Shown here: positions 17,669 through 25,980 of the stretch, in pieces | How the letters are laid out: each line of letters starts with the position of its first letter | Numbering within the stretch: the first letter of the stretch is position 1 | NCBI RefSeq assembly: GCF_014204865.1 | Contig: NZ_JACHMG010000001.1 | Coordinates: 5,482,501-5,546,500, forward strand | Direction of reading: 5' to 3' | Source: Amycolatopsis jiangsuensis | GTDB lineage: Bacteria; Actinomycetota; Actinomycetes; Mycobacteriales; Pseudonocardiaceae | DNA length: 64,000 bases | The notes under the pieces: model-generated | The model's database searches: none | What the model saw: only the letters and a program-made list of their open reading frames with translations | What the model was told of the DNA's origin: nothing | Made by a program: the position numbers and the translations under genes

Positions 17669-18325
17669 TCACCGTCGTTCCGGGTGGCTGAGGCGGACGT
17701 AGCGGGTGCCGGGCTCGGCCGGGGTGGCGTCGTGCAGCCGGAGTGGCGCCACGCAGATGGTCCGCCGCGTTTGCTGCGGGATCGGCGGCACGGGCAGGTC
17801 GAAACGCCGCCAGCCGGGGCGGGTCAGCGCTGCGCCGAGGGTCGCACCCAGCGTGTTGAGCAGAACGTCGTCGGTCGAGGTGACGCGTCCGTTGTGGAGC
17901 ACGAACTGGGCCGCCTCCACCAGGAGCGACGCGATCAGCGCGACCAGCGCGATCCGGCCGGCCGAGCGCAGCCGCGGGGCCCGCAGCGGGACCAGCGCAC
18001 CCAGGGGGCCGAGCAGGAACAGGTTCCCGATCACCTGCCAGAGTGAACCGTCGTCGGAGAATGCTTCGGTGAGGTCTGTGCCGGGTACCAGGTGGACTGC
18101 GCTGCCACCGGCGGCACCGACCGGCATCGTCACCAGCAGCAGGATCAGCCCGGCCAGGGTCACGATCAGCAGGTCGACGCCCGCGGTGGCGGACGCGTGG
18201 GCGACACTCACGCCGCTTCTTCGCCGCCTCCGGACGACGAGCAGTGGCCAGCAGAGCGCCGCGTACGGCAGCGCGATCGCTGTGGCCGGAATGATCCCCC
18301 AGAAAGCGCGCAGCAGGGCTCCCAT
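17669..18325 (-). CDS. VanZ-family membrane protein
   Basis: A 218-residue protein with four or five hydrophobic segments (about 8-30, 48-72, 96-115, 123-145). The VanZ-type signature is LVEAAQFVLHNGRVTSTDDVLLNTLGATLG, in which NGR, D-D and N line a membrane-embedded core. VanZ proteins confer low-level teicoplanin resistance in enterococci, but most actinobacterial members have no known role. The C-terminal 45 residues are soluble and Pro/Arg-rich. It is monocistronic as far as can be seen. Confidence 0.85.
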   Translation of the reverse strand: MGALLRAFWGIIPATAIALPYAALCWPLLVVRRRRRSGVSVAHASATAGVDLLIVTLAGLILLLVTMPVGAAGGSAVHLVPGTDLTEAFSDDGSLWQVIGNLFLLGPLGALVPLRAPRLRSAGRIALVALIASLLVEAAQFVLHNGRVTSTDDVLLNTLGATLGAALTRPGWRRFDLPVPPIPQQTRRTICVAPLRLHDATPAEPGTRYVRLSHPERR

Positions 18326-18526
18326 GCGCTTCCCTTCTCGAACCCCTCACCGAACCGCTCTTCTCCCCATCCCCAAGATCACCATCGCATCAAGGGATCC
18401 GCGCGGCACTTCCAGTCACGCGCACTATGAGGTGAACTTTTCCGGTGGCGGGAAACGGAGTTACGTGCTGGGGCAGTCCATAGTGGAGTGGGAAATCCTT
18501 GTTTCACAAGGGAAAACGCGAGGTTT

Positions 18527-19420
18527 TCAGCCGGCCAGCGCACGAGCTTGATCGATGATGCGCGCCAGGTGCACCCCGCGGTGCACGTCACACGGGTGCG
18601 TGGTGGTCCCGCTCGCGACCATCGCGGCGAAGTCATCCAGCAGTGCGGTGTACGCCTCGGCAGCGGTACCCGATCGGCTCAATGTCCGGTAGCCCTGCTC
18701 GCCGTACACCGCGACCTCGGCGACGGTGGGCTGCACCGGCAGTCGCAGGGTGAGCGTCGCGGTGCTCGTCGCGCCCCCTTCGTGGGCGAGCAGCACCTGC
18801 CACAGGTCGTTCTCGCCGCGGTGGGCCGCGAGGACGCCGGTGATCGGCCCGAGCGCGGCGTCGAGCAGGTCGAAGGCGTGAGGTCCGATGTCCGCGAGCG
18901 CGCCGCCTGCCGGGTCCTGCCGCCACGCCGACGTCGCGTACCGGCCGCCGAGCAGCGCGCCGGACAGCCACCGCGCGCCACCGCCGCGCCAGCCACCCGC
19001 CTGAGTGACGCCGTCGAGCCACTCGCGGGTCTGCTGGGAGAAACGCAGCGTGAGCATCACGAGCGAGGCGACGCCGGCCTCGGTCACCGCGGCCGCCAGC
19101 CGCTGCGCACCGGCCAGGTCGGCGGCGATCGGCTTCTCGAGGATCAGGTGCTTGCCCGCCGCCGCGGCGCGCGGCGCGATCTCCGCCTGCACCGCGGGCG
19201 GCACCGCGAACGCGAGTGCGTCGACCTGCTCGAACAGCTCGTCGAGATCGGTGGTGGGCACGGCGTCGTGGACCTGCGCGAGCGACTGTGCCGCCTCCGG
19301 TCGCCGGCTCCACACCGCGCTGAGCACGGTGCCCGGATGCTCGGCCAGCCCGGGAGCGTGCACCGTGCTCGCCCACGGTCCGGTGCCGACGAGGCCCACG
19401 CGCAGCTGTCCGAATCCCAC
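18527..19420 (-). CDS. Gfo/Idh/MocA-family oxidoreductase
   Basis: The N-terminal Rossmann fold starts RVGLVGTGPWAS, and the EKPIA motif (LILEKPIAADLAGAQRL) marks the NAD(P)-dependent sugar-dehydrogenase-like family. DIGPHAFDLL near the middle holds the usual catalytic His region. The GTG at 19420 is chosen because TACACT lies seven bases upstream, which implies a leaderless message; this gives 297 residues. A small hairpin (18512-18528) overlaps the stop codon. The substrate is unknown. It is divergent from the B12 operon but outside its riboswitch. Confidence 0.85.
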   Translation of the reverse strand: MGFGQLRVGLVGTGPWASTVHAPGLAEHPGTVLSAVWSRRPEAAQSLAQVHDAVPTTDLDELFEQVDALAFAVPPAVQAEIAPRAAAAGKHLILEKPIAADLAGAQRLAAAVTEAGVASLVMLTLRFSQQTREWLDGVTQAGGWRGGGARWLSGALLGGRYATSAWRQDPAGGALADIGPHAFDLLDAALGPITGVLAAHRGENDLWQVLLAHEGGATSTATLTLRLPVQPTVAEVAVYGEQGYRTLSRSGTAAEAYTALLDDFAAMVASGTTTHPCDVHRGVHLARIIDQARALAG

Positions 19421-19427
19421 GTCCGGA

Positions 19428-19433
19428 AGTGTA
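19428..19433 (-). promoter_or_regulatory. -10 hexamer of a leaderless promoter (oxidoreductase gene)
   Basis: TACACT on the minus strand ends seven bases before the GTG at 19420. No clear -35 is visible. Confidence 0.5.
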
Positions 19434-19485
19434 GGTGTGGCCGTCGTCGCTTCCGGCGGGTGCCTGCGGTGGGTTAACGTCAACG

Positions 19486-19586
19486 GGTTCTACGCCACGA
19501 ACGGGGGAAGCCGGTGGAAATCCGGCGCTGACCCGCAACCGTGAGCGGCCCGCCGTGGGCCGTGAGCCGGATCGCCCGTCGTGGTC
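19486..19586 (+). ncRNA. Cobalamin riboswitch
   Basis: The leader contains the conserved core of cobalamin riboswitches: GGGGGAAGCCGGTGGAAATC (from about 19492), then CCGGCGCTGACCCGCAACC, and a downstream GAGCCGGATCGCCC that fits the B12 box. A TAACGT -10 at 19475-19480 would place the 5' end near 19487. The first coding ATG (19611) lies 25 bases after the element, with GAGG between, so control could act on translation or termination. By family knowledge, cobalamin binding would repress the transport operon that follows. Confidence 0.92.
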
Positions 19587-19610
19587 CGATCGATGCGAGG
19601 TTCATCAGCC

Positions 19611-20267
19611 ATGGGGTTCACACACGCGCGCCACTGGGGGCGATTCCTCGCCGGGTGCGCACTCCTCGTCACCACCGGCTTTGGCGGGGCCAGTCCCGCC
19701 GCCGCCACCGTGCCCGGCAAGGGCACCCCGGGATACTGCCCGGACGGCAACGGGGTCACCGTCGTCGTCGACTTCCAGGGCCTGGGCGGTGACCCGCTCA
19801 TCCGCTGTGCGCCCGGACCGCAGGAGAACGGGGTCACCGCACTGCAGAACGCCGGGCTTGAGCTGGCCGGTGCGGGTAAGTACGGCCTGGCGCTGATCTG
19901 CCGGATCGAGGGCAAGCCCGCCGACCAGGCGTGCACCGACCTGCCGCCGGAGAGTGCCAGCTGGAGCTTCTGGACCGCCACGAACGGTGGTAAATGGGCG
20001 TCGAGCCAGGTCGGCGTCCAGAGCTGGAAGCCGCCCGCCGGGAGCTTCGAGGGCTGGTCTTTCGCGATCGGCAAGTCCTACACCGACTACCCGCCGCCGC
20101 GGACCGCGCCGGTGCGCAAGGCGAACGCCCCCGCGCCGGCCGCGGAGCAGTCGTCCACTTCGGACAGCGGTTTCCCGTGGGGGCTGGTCGTGGGCATCGT
20201 GGTGGTCGTGCTGATCGTCGCGGCCGGGGTGGGCACCGCGATCCGGCGCCGGCGTGGTGCGGGCTGA
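19611..20267 (+). CDS. Secreted membrane-anchored protein with DUF4430 (transcobalamin-like) domain
   Basis: This 218-residue protein has a Sec signal peptide (cut near AAATVPG), an extracytoplasmic domain, a Pro/Ala/Ser linker and a C-terminal membrane helix (GLVVGIVVVVLIVAAGVG) followed by RRRRGAG. The folded part shows the DUF4430 pattern: NGVTALQNAGLELAG, then YGLALICRIEG, then the aromatic SWSFWTATNGGKW and EGWSFAIG. DUF4430 resembles the C-terminal beta domain of intrinsic factor and transcobalamin. With the riboswitch upstream and an ECF transporter downstream, I infer a surface cobalamin-capture or relay role. The longer in-frame GTG at 19581 would fall inside the riboswitch. Confidence 0.75.
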   Translation: MGFTHARHWGRFLAGCALLVTTGFGGASPAAATVPGKGTPGYCPDGNGVTVVVDFQGLGGDPLIRCAPGPQENGVTALQNAGLELAGAGKYGLALICRIEGKPADQACTDLPPESASWSFWTATNGGKWASSQVGVQSWKPPAGSFEGWSFAIGKSYTDYPPPRTAPVRKANAPAPAAEQSSTSDSGFPWGLVVGIVVVVLIVAAGVGTAIRRRRGAG

Positions 20268-21333
20268 GGCGCGAGCGCTGCATCCCGGCGCGTGGTGGGT
20301 GTGGGCGCTCGCGCTCGCGGTCGTCGCGAGCCGGACCACGAACCCGCTCCTGCTCGCTCTGGTGATCGCGGTGGCCGGGTTCGTGGTGGTGGCCCGGCGC
20401 GGTGATGCGCCCTGGGCGCTGGCGTTCCGGATGTACGCGATCGTCGCCGGGGTCATCCTCGTGTCCCGGATCCTGTTCCGGATCCTGATCGGCGGCGAGG
20501 ACGGCGGGCACGTGCTGTTCACGCTGCCCTCGATCCCGCTGCCCGCAGCGGCTGCCGGGATCGAACTGCTCGGTCCCACCTCCGCCGAGGAACTTCTCGG
20601 TGGCTTCTACGACGGTCTCCGGCTGGCCACGATCGTGCTCTGCGTCGGTGCCGCGAACGCGCTGGCGAACCCGAAGCGCCTGCTGAAGGCCGTGCCGGGC
20701 GCGCTGTACGAGGTGGGCACGGCGGTCACGGTCGCGCTGTCGGTGGCACCGCAGCTGGTGGAGAGCGTCCATCGGGTACGGCGAGCGCGCCGGCTTCGAG
20801 CCGGCCGGACCCGCGGCCTGCGTTTCGTGAAGGGGATCTTCGTGCCGGTACTCGCCGACGCCATGGACCGGTCGCTGCAGCTGGCGGCGGCCATGGACTC
20901 GCGCGGTTACGGCCGCCGCGGCTACCTCGGCCGGCGGGTTCGCGTGGTGATCGCGGTCTGCGTGCTCGCCGGGCTCGTCGGGGTCGCGGTGGGCGTGTAC
21001 GGCGTGCTGGACGGCTCGGCGTCGTGGCTCGGAGTGCCGATGCTGGTGGGGGGCCTGGTCGTGGCCGGCGCCGGGTTCGTGCTCGGCGGCCGGCGGGTGC
21101 GCCGCACGACGTATCGGCCCGACCCGTGGCGACTGCCGGAGACGCTGGTCGCGCTGTGCGGGGTGGCGGGCTGCGTGCTCGTGCTGGTGGCCGATCCCGC
21201 CACGCTGGCCACTTCGGCGTCCCCGCCGGCCTGGCCCGAGCTGCCGCTGCTGCCTGCGCTGGCGATCCTGGTCTGCGTGCTGCCCGCCTGGCTGGCCCCG
21301 CGCCCGGCGCTCGTCGCGGAGGTGGTCCGGTGA
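20254..21333 (+). CDS. Energy-coupling factor transporter transmembrane protein EcfT (CbiQ-like)
   Basis: EcfT couples ATP hydrolysis to movement of the substrate-binding S component. The 359-residue protein has N-terminal membrane helices, a cytosolic coupling region and, unusually, additional helices after it. The coupling region contains RVRRARRLRAGR and AMDSRGYGRRGY, which match the two Ala-Arg-Gly-type motifs that contact the ATPases. The GTG start overlaps the end of the preceding gene by 14 bases, and the ATPase gene starts within its stop codon, so the operon is tightly coupled. Confidence 0.88.
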   Translation: MVRAEARALHPGAWWVWALALAVVASRTTNPLLLALVIAVAGFVVVARRGDAPWALAFRMYAIVAGVILVSRILFRILIGGEDGGHVLFTLPSIPLPAAAAGIELLGPTSAEELLGGFYDGLRLATIVLCVGAANALANPKRLLKAVPGALYEVGTAVTVALSVAPQLVESVHRVRRARRLRAGRTRGLRFVKGIFVPVLADAMDRSLQLAAAMDSRGYGRRGYLGRRVRVVIAVCVLAGLVGVAVGVYGVLDGSASWLGVPMLVGGLVVAGAGFVLGGRRVRRTTYRPDPWRLPETLVALCGVAGCVLVLVADPATLATSASPPAWPELPLLPALAILVCVLPAWLAPRPALVAEVVR

Positions 21334-22928
21334 TCGAGTTCTCGCATGTCGGCGTCCGGTACGAGGGCGCCGCCCGCCCGGTGCTCACCGACGTGAACCT
21401 GGACATCGAAGAGGGCGAACTGTGCCTGGTCGCCGGGCGCACCGGGGTCGGCAAGTCGACTTTGCTCGGCGCGATGAACGGACTCGTCCCGCACTTCACC
21501 GGTGGCCGGCTCACCGGACGGGTGCGGGTGGCCGGATTCGACACCGCCGAGCATCCGCCGCGTGAGCTGGCCGAGGTCGTCGGCGTCGTCGGACAGGATC
21601 CGCTGGCCGGGTTCGTCACCGACACCGTCGAGGAGGAACTGGCCTACGCCATGGAACAGCTGGCCGTGGCACCCGACGTGATGCGCAAGCGGGTCGAGGA
21701 AACCCTCGACCTGCTGGGCATCGCGGAGCTGCGTGACCGTCCACTGCGGACACTGTCCGGCGGGCAGCAGCAACGGGTGGCGATCGGTTCGGTGCTCACG
21801 GCGCATCCGAGCGTGCTGGTGCTCGACGAGCCGACGTCGGCTCTCGACCCGACCGCCGCCGAGGAGGTGCTGGCCGCGATCACCCGGCTCGTGCACGACC
21901 TGGGCACCACGGTGGTGGTCGCCGAGCACCGGATGGAACGCGTGGCCCAGTACGCCGATCGCCTCCTGTACCTGCCCGGCGACGGCACAGTCGTGTCCGG
22001 GCCGCCCGCGGAGGTGTTCGCGCACACCGACGTCGCGCCGCCGATCGTGGAGCTGGGGCGGCTGGCGGGCTGGACGCCGTTGCCGCTGTCGGTCCGCGAC
22101 GCGCGCCGGAAAGCCCGTCCGCTGCGGGAACAGCTGGCCGGGCGGGTGCCCGACCGCCCGTCCGAGCGCGACGGCGAGCCGGTGCTCACGGCGCGCGAGG
22201 TCCGGGTGCGCTACGGCGGGGTGCACGCGGTGCGCGGTGTCGACCTGCGGCTCCGCCGGGGCGAAGTGGTCGCGTTGATGGGCCGCAACGGTTCGGGCAA
22301 GTCGTCGCTGCTGTGGGCGTTGCAAGGCAGCGGGATCCGGTCCGGCGGCACGGTCGACGTGCTCGGCTCGGATCCGAAGGCGCTGCGTGCGCGCGCCGCG
22401 CGGACGCGGGTCGGGCTGGTCCCGCAGAGCCCAGCCGACCTGCTGTACCTCGACTCCGTCGCGGCCGAATGCCGGCAAGCCGACCTCGAGTCCGACGCGG
22501 CCGACGGCACCGCCCGCAAGCTGCTCGACCGGCTCGTGCCGGGGATCGACGACGCGGCGAATCCGCGTGACCTCTCCGAAGGTCAGCGGCTCGCGCTGGT
22601 GCTGGCCGTACAGCTGGCCGCGGCGCCTCCCGTGCTGCTGCTCGACGAGCCGACGCGCGGCCTCGACTACCCGGCGAAACGGCAGTTCACCGCGGTGCTG
22701 GCGTCGCTGGCCGCTGCGGGGCACGCCGTCCTGCTGGCAACGCACGACGTCGAGTTCGTCGCGGCCGCCGCGGACCGCGTCGTGGTGCTCGCCGAGGGCG
22801 AGGTGGTGGCCGACGGGCCGACCGCCGACGTGGTGGTCTCCTCACCGGCGTTCGCGCCGCAGGTGGCGAAGGTCCTGGCACCGGAACCGTGGCTCACCGT
22901 GGACGAGGTCGCGAAGGAACTGCCGTGA
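21330..22928 (+). CDS. ECF transporter ATPase, two ABC domains fused
   Basis: Both ATPase subunits of an ECF transporter are fused in this 532-residue protein. Domain 1 has Walker A GRTGVGKST (36-44), Q-loop VGQDPLAG, signature LSGGQQQR and Walker B VLVLDEPTSALD. Domain 2 (from about 285) has GRNGSGKSS near 317-325, signature LSEGQRLA and LLLDEPTRGLD, and ends with a switch His in LLATHDVE. Domain 1 has LVPHF, typical of cobalt/cobalamin ECF ATPases. The GTG at 21330 overlaps the upstream stop (GTGA) and is preceded by GGAGG. Confidence 0.92.
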   Translation: MIEFSHVGVRYEGAARPVLTDVNLDIEEGELCLVAGRTGVGKSTLLGAMNGLVPHFTGGRLTGRVRVAGFDTAEHPPRELAEVVGVVGQDPLAGFVTDTVEEELAYAMEQLAVAPDVMRKRVEETLDLLGIAELRDRPLRTLSGGQQQRVAIGSVLTAHPSVLVLDEPTSALDPTAAEEVLAAITRLVHDLGTTVVVAEHRMERVAQYADRLLYLPGDGTVVSGPPAEVFAHTDVAPPIVELGRLAGWTPLPLSVRDARRKARPLREQLAGRVPDRPSERDGEPVLTAREVRVRYGGVHAVRGVDLRLRRGEVVALMGRNGSGKSSLLWALQGSGIRSGGTVDVLGSDPKALRARAARTRVGLVPQSPADLLYLDSVAAECRQADLESDAADGTARKLLDRLVPGIDDAANPRDLSEGQRLALVLAVQLAAAPPVLLLDEPTRGLDYPAKRQFTAVLASLAAAGHAVLLATHDVEFVAAAADRVVVLAEGEVVADGPTADVVVSSPAFAPQVAKVLAPEPWLTVDEVAKELP

Positions 22929-23716
22929 CGGACTTTCTCGGCCCCGCCGTCCGCCTCCGCCGTCGCAGCGCGCTGGTGCTCACGGTCGCGGTCGTCGCCG
23001 GGCTCGCGATGTTCTGCTGGCCGCTGCTGGCCCGCGGCGGGGTGGGCACGTCGGCGCACACCACCGACGCGCCGTTCGTCTTCCTGATCACGCTGCCGGT
23101 GCTGATCCTCATCGTGCTCGCCGAACTGTCCAGCGGCGGGCTCGACGCGAAGGCGCTCGCGCTGCTCGGGGTGCTGTCCGCGGTGAACGCCGCACTGCGG
23201 CCGCTCGGCGCCGGTACCGGCGGGATCGAGCTGGTGTTCTTCCTGCTGGTACTGGCCGGACGGGTCTTCGGCCCGGGTTTCGGCTTCGTGCTCGGATCGA
23301 CTTCGCTGTTCGCCTCCGCACTGCTCACCGGAGGCGTCGGACCGTGGCTGCCGTTCCAGATGCTGGCCTCGTCGCTGGTCGGGCTGGGTGCCGGGCTGTT
23401 GCCCCGCCGGGTGCGTGGCCGGTGGGAGATCGCGCTGCTCGCGGTCTACGGCGTGCTGGCCGCGTACTTCTACGGGCTGGCGATGAGCCTGTTCACCTGG
23501 CCGTTCCTGGCCGGCTCGACCGCACTGGACTTCGTGGCGGGCGCCCCGCTCGGCGAGAACCTGCACCGGTTCCTGGTGTTCACCGTGCTCACGTCCACGC
23601 TCGGCTGGGACACCGGACGCGCGCTGACGAACCTCGTCGCGATCCTGCTGCTCGGGCCCGCCGTCCTGACCGTCCTGCGCAGGGCGTCCCGGCGCGCGGC
23701 GTTCGGTCAGCTGTAG
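22925..23716 (+). CDS. ECF transporter S component, probably for cobalamin
   Basis: A 263-residue integral membrane protein with about six helices. GPGFGFVLGSTSLFASALLTGGVGPWLPFQM fits the S-component family pattern (GxxxGxxxG helix contacts and a P-W-x-P-F-Q-M segment seen in CbrT-like and other putative vitamin S components). It defines substrate specificity. The cobalamin riboswitch at the head of the operon is the reason for proposing B12 or a corrinoid. The GTG overlaps the preceding stop by GTGA. Its 3' end overlaps the convergent dehydrogenase gene by 10 bases. Confidence 0.85.
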   Translation: MTDFLGPAVRLRRRSALVLTVAVVAGLAMFCWPLLARGGVGTSAHTTDAPFVFLITLPVLILIVLAELSSGGLDAKALALLGVLSAVNAALRPLGAGTGGIELVFFLLVLAGRVFGPGFGFVLGSTSLFASALLTGGVGPWLPFQMLASSLVGLGAGLLPRRVRGRWEIALLAVYGVLAAYFYGLAMSLFTWPFLAGSTALDFVAGAPLGENLHRFLVFTVLTSTLGWDTGRALTNLVAILLLGPAVLTVLRRASRRAAFGQL

Positions 23717-24567
23717 GAATAGAAGCCGCGGCCGGTCTTCTTGCCGAGCAGACCGGCGTCGACCATGCGCAGCAGCAGCGGCGGCGACGAGTACAGCGGC
23801 TCCTTGAACTCGGCGTACATTGAGTCCGCGATGGCCTTGATGGTGTCCAGGCCGATCAGGTCGGACAGCCGCAGCGGACCCATCGGATGCGCGGTGCCCA
23901 GCTCCATCCCGCGGTCGATGTCCTCGGCCGAGGCGAACCCCGACTCGATCATCCGGATCGCCGAGAGCAGATACGGCACCAGCAGCGAATTCACGATGAA
24001 GCCCGCCCGGTCCTGCGAGCGGATCACCGTCTTGCCGAGCGCGTTCGTGGCGTGTTCCTCGGCGCGGCGCGCGGTGTCCTCGCCGGTCAGCAGCGACGGG
24101 ACCAGCTCGACCAAGGGCAGCACCGGCACCGGGTTGAAGAAGTGGATGCCGACCACCTGCTGCGGACGGCCGGTGGCCATGCCCAGCTTCATGATCGGGA
24201 TCGAGGAGGTGTTGGAGGCGAACAGCGCGTCCGGCCGCTCGACGATCTCGTCCAGCGCGCGGAACACCTCGACCTTGGCCTGTTCCTGTTCGACGACCGC
24301 CTCGACGACGAGGTCCCGGTCGGCGAACTCGGCCAGCTCGGTCGTGAAGCGCAGCCTGCCGAGTGCGGCGTCGGCGTCCTCGGTGGACAGTTTGCCGCTT
24401 TTCACCCCGCGCTGCAGCGACTTCTCGATCCGGGCCTTCCCGGCGTCGAGTGCGGGCTGGTCGACCTCGTTGACCACGACGTCGAGCCCGGCCTTCGCGT
24501 GCACCTCGGCGATGCCGGAACCCATCAGCCCGGCTCCGACCACTCCCACCCGGACGACGTCGGTCAC
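23707..24567 (-). CDS. 3-hydroxybutyryl-CoA (3-hydroxyacyl-CoA) dehydrogenase
   Basis: The enzyme oxidises L-3-hydroxyacyl-CoA with NAD in fatty acid, butyrate or PHB metabolism. The GTG at 24567 (VTDVVRVGVVGAGLMGSGIAE) has AAGGAG seven bases upstream; the product is 286 residues, the usual length. The NAD site GAGLMGSG, the catalytic motif HFFNPVPVLPLVELV (His with Asn nearby) and the C-terminal helical domain (DLIGLDTIKAI, GRGFYSY) are intact. It overlaps the S-component gene at the 3' end by 10 bases. Confidence 0.93.
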   Translation of the reverse strand: MTDVVRVGVVGAGLMGSGIAEVHAKAGLDVVVNEVDQPALDAGKARIEKSLQRGVKSGKLSTEDADAALGRLRFTTELAEFADRDLVVEAVVEQEQAKVEVFRALDEIVERPDALFASNTSSIPIMKLGMATGRPQQVVGIHFFNPVPVLPLVELVPSLLTGEDTARRAEEHATNALGKTVIRSQDRAGFIVNSLLVPYLLSAIRMIESGFASAEDIDRGMELGTAHPMGPLRLSDLIGLDTIKAIADSMYAEFKEPLYSSPPLLLRMVDAGLLGKKTGRGFYSYS

Positions 24568-24631
24568 CGGCACACTCCTTCGTCCGTCGCGGAAACACCG
24601 CGACTCCGGGGAAAAATCGGGCAGCACACGA

Positions 24632-24677
24632 AGCGCGAGGGTGTCACCGGGCCGTGGCCCGATCCCACCCTCGCGCT
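24632..24677 (-). terminator. Hairpin after the DUF3073 gene
   Basis: A perfect 12-bp stem (24632-24643 with 24666-24677) with a 22-base loop lies 14 bases beyond the stop of the minus-strand DUF3073 gene and before the dehydrogenase gene, so it should separate the two transcripts. Confidence 0.6.
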
Positions 24678-24690
24678 GCGTGTGCCTGCG

Positions 24691-24873
24691 TCAACGGCGG
24701 TACTCGTCGTACCCGTCGTCGTACGGGTCCTCGTACCGGTTGTCGTCCTCGTGGTTGTCCGAGGAACTACTCGACAGCTCGCGCTGCAAAGCATCGAAGT
24801 CGGTGTCGTGGGAGCTGTACTTGAGCTCGCGCGCCACCTTCGTCTGCTTGGCCTTAGCCCGGCCGCGCCCCAT
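24691..24873 (-). CDS. DUF3073 family protein (Rv0810c-like)
   Basis: The 60-residue protein starts MGRGRAKAKQTKVARELKYSS, the strongly conserved DUF3073 N-terminus, followed by TDFDALQREL and an acidic Ser/Asp/Tyr tail. It is found beside purM in many actinobacteria (Rv0810c in M. tuberculosis). Here it is displaced from purM by about 12 kb of inserted genes. Function is unknown; the basic head and acidic tail suggest nucleic-acid or ribosome contact, which is only a guess. Confidence 0.9.
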   Translation of the reverse strand: MGRGRAKAKQTKVARELKYSSHDTDFDALQRELSSSSSDNHEDDNRYEDPYDDGYDEYRR

Positions 24874-25080
24874 GGCTCGACCCCCTCGCACAGGGGCGGG
24901 GCGGCCGGGGGAATCGGCGGCCCCGCATCGTCTCGACAGTTATTTCCTGCTCACACCGTACCGTGTCCGAGGGGTTCGATGCGACGTGGCACGGTGTGCC
25001 GGTCGCGACAGTGTCCGCCGGACGCCGGTTACCGGCCGGTCGGTGCCGATCGGCGCTGGTCGGCGTGCCACGATGCTCGG

Positions 25081-25980
25081 GTGCTCCGACCCTTCGCGGC
25101 CTACCTGCGGGTGTACGAACCCCTCGCCGCCCTGGCCGATCCGCCCGGGCAACGGCTGGTCGAGGCCGTTTCCGCGGCCACCCTGCGGCGGGCCGCGATC
25201 GGCGGACGCGAACAGTGTCTGTGGCTCAAGTCACAGGCGGCGAGGCCGGTCCGGCTGCTGCCCGCGGAGCTCGCCGACGGCCGGGCGGCACCCAGCCTGG
25301 ACACCGACGTGCTCGTGCTGGATCCGGCGGAGGTGCCCACCGGGCATCCGGTGGACGGGCCGCTCGTGTGCCCGCTGGAAATGCGCGCACGCTCGGCGGC
25401 GGCGCTGTCCACCTTCCTCACCGACGACGAGTCGCCCGCGGTGCGCAGCGTCGTGCTCGAAGCCGGCGGCGTCACCTTCGACCGCGCGCGGGCGCGCACG
25501 CGGGCCGCGCTGACCGACCTGTCCACTTCCGCCGCGCACACCCTCACCACCACCTGGACCGTGCCGCTGCCGTGGTTCGCGTTGATCGACCCGAACGAGC
25601 GAAAACTCGTCCTCGGTTCCGGTCCGGACGATCCGGCGCGCGAGGCGTCGTGGCGCACCTCGATGTCCGACGCGGTGCGCCGCGCGACCGACGCGAGCGA
25701 GCTCGTCGAGGCCGCCTTCGGGGAATCCGGCCCGGGGCAGGTGCTCGCGCAGACCCGGGAGTGGCTGGACAGCTTCGACCCGGGGTCGGTCGTGGAACTG
25801 GACTACGGCGGCCTCGTGCAGTTGTTCGCCGACCCGATCCTCGACGCGGACACCACCGCGGAGGAAGTGCACGACATCCTCGACGCGCTGCGCAGTGGCA
25901 ACGTCGAGGAGCTGGCCGAGCTGTTCTCCGAGCTCCGCGAGTTCTGGGGCGACCTCGCGGCTAGGGAGCACGCCAACTGA
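25081..25980 (+). CDS. Conserved hypothetical cytosolic protein (Rv0811c-position)
   Basis: The GTG at 25081 (VLRPFAAYLRVYEPLAAL) gives 299 residues; a much longer frame upstream is an artefact of other genes' antisense. The N-terminal half holds QCLWLKSQAARPVRLLPAEL and LVLDPAEVPTGHPVDGPLVCPLE, and the middle has TTTWTVPLPWFALIDPNERKLVLG. The C-terminal part is acidic and helical (EEVHDILDALRSGNVEELAELFSE). Its position next to DUF3073 matches Rv0811c. I recognise no domain. CACGAT (25069-25074) before the GTG could be a weak -10 for a leaderless message. It converges with the asparaginase gene, overlapping by 20 bases. Confidence 0.75.
   Translation: MLRPFAAYLRVYEPLAALADPPGQRLVEAVSAATLRRAAIGGREQCLWLKSQAARPVRLLPAELADGRAAPSLDTDVLVLDPAEVPTGHPVDGPLVCPLEMRARSAAALSTFLTDDESPAVRSVVLEAGGVTFDRARARTRAALTDLSTSAAHTLTTTWTVPLPWFALIDPNERKLVLGSGPDDPAREASWRTSMSDAVRRATDASELVEAAFGESGPGQVLAQTREWLDSFDPGSVVELDYGGLVQLFADPILDADTTAEEVHDILDALRSGNVEELAELFSELREFWGDLAAREHAN

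Noticed and set aside
17084..18046. Repeat protein with 16-residue units encoded by the 48-base repeats
   Set aside because: The frame starts antisense to the GNAT gene and runs on antisense to the VanZ gene, with Arg/Ser noise on either side of the repeats.
22667..24598. 643-codon minus-strand frame across the S component and dehydrogenase
   Set aside because: It is out of frame with the real dehydrogenase and antisense to a membrane protein with clear helices.
23887..25980. 697-codon plus-strand frame running into the Rv0811c-like gene
   Set aside because: Its first 400 codons are antisense to the dehydrogenase and DUF3073 genes. Only the part from GTG 25081 looks like protein.
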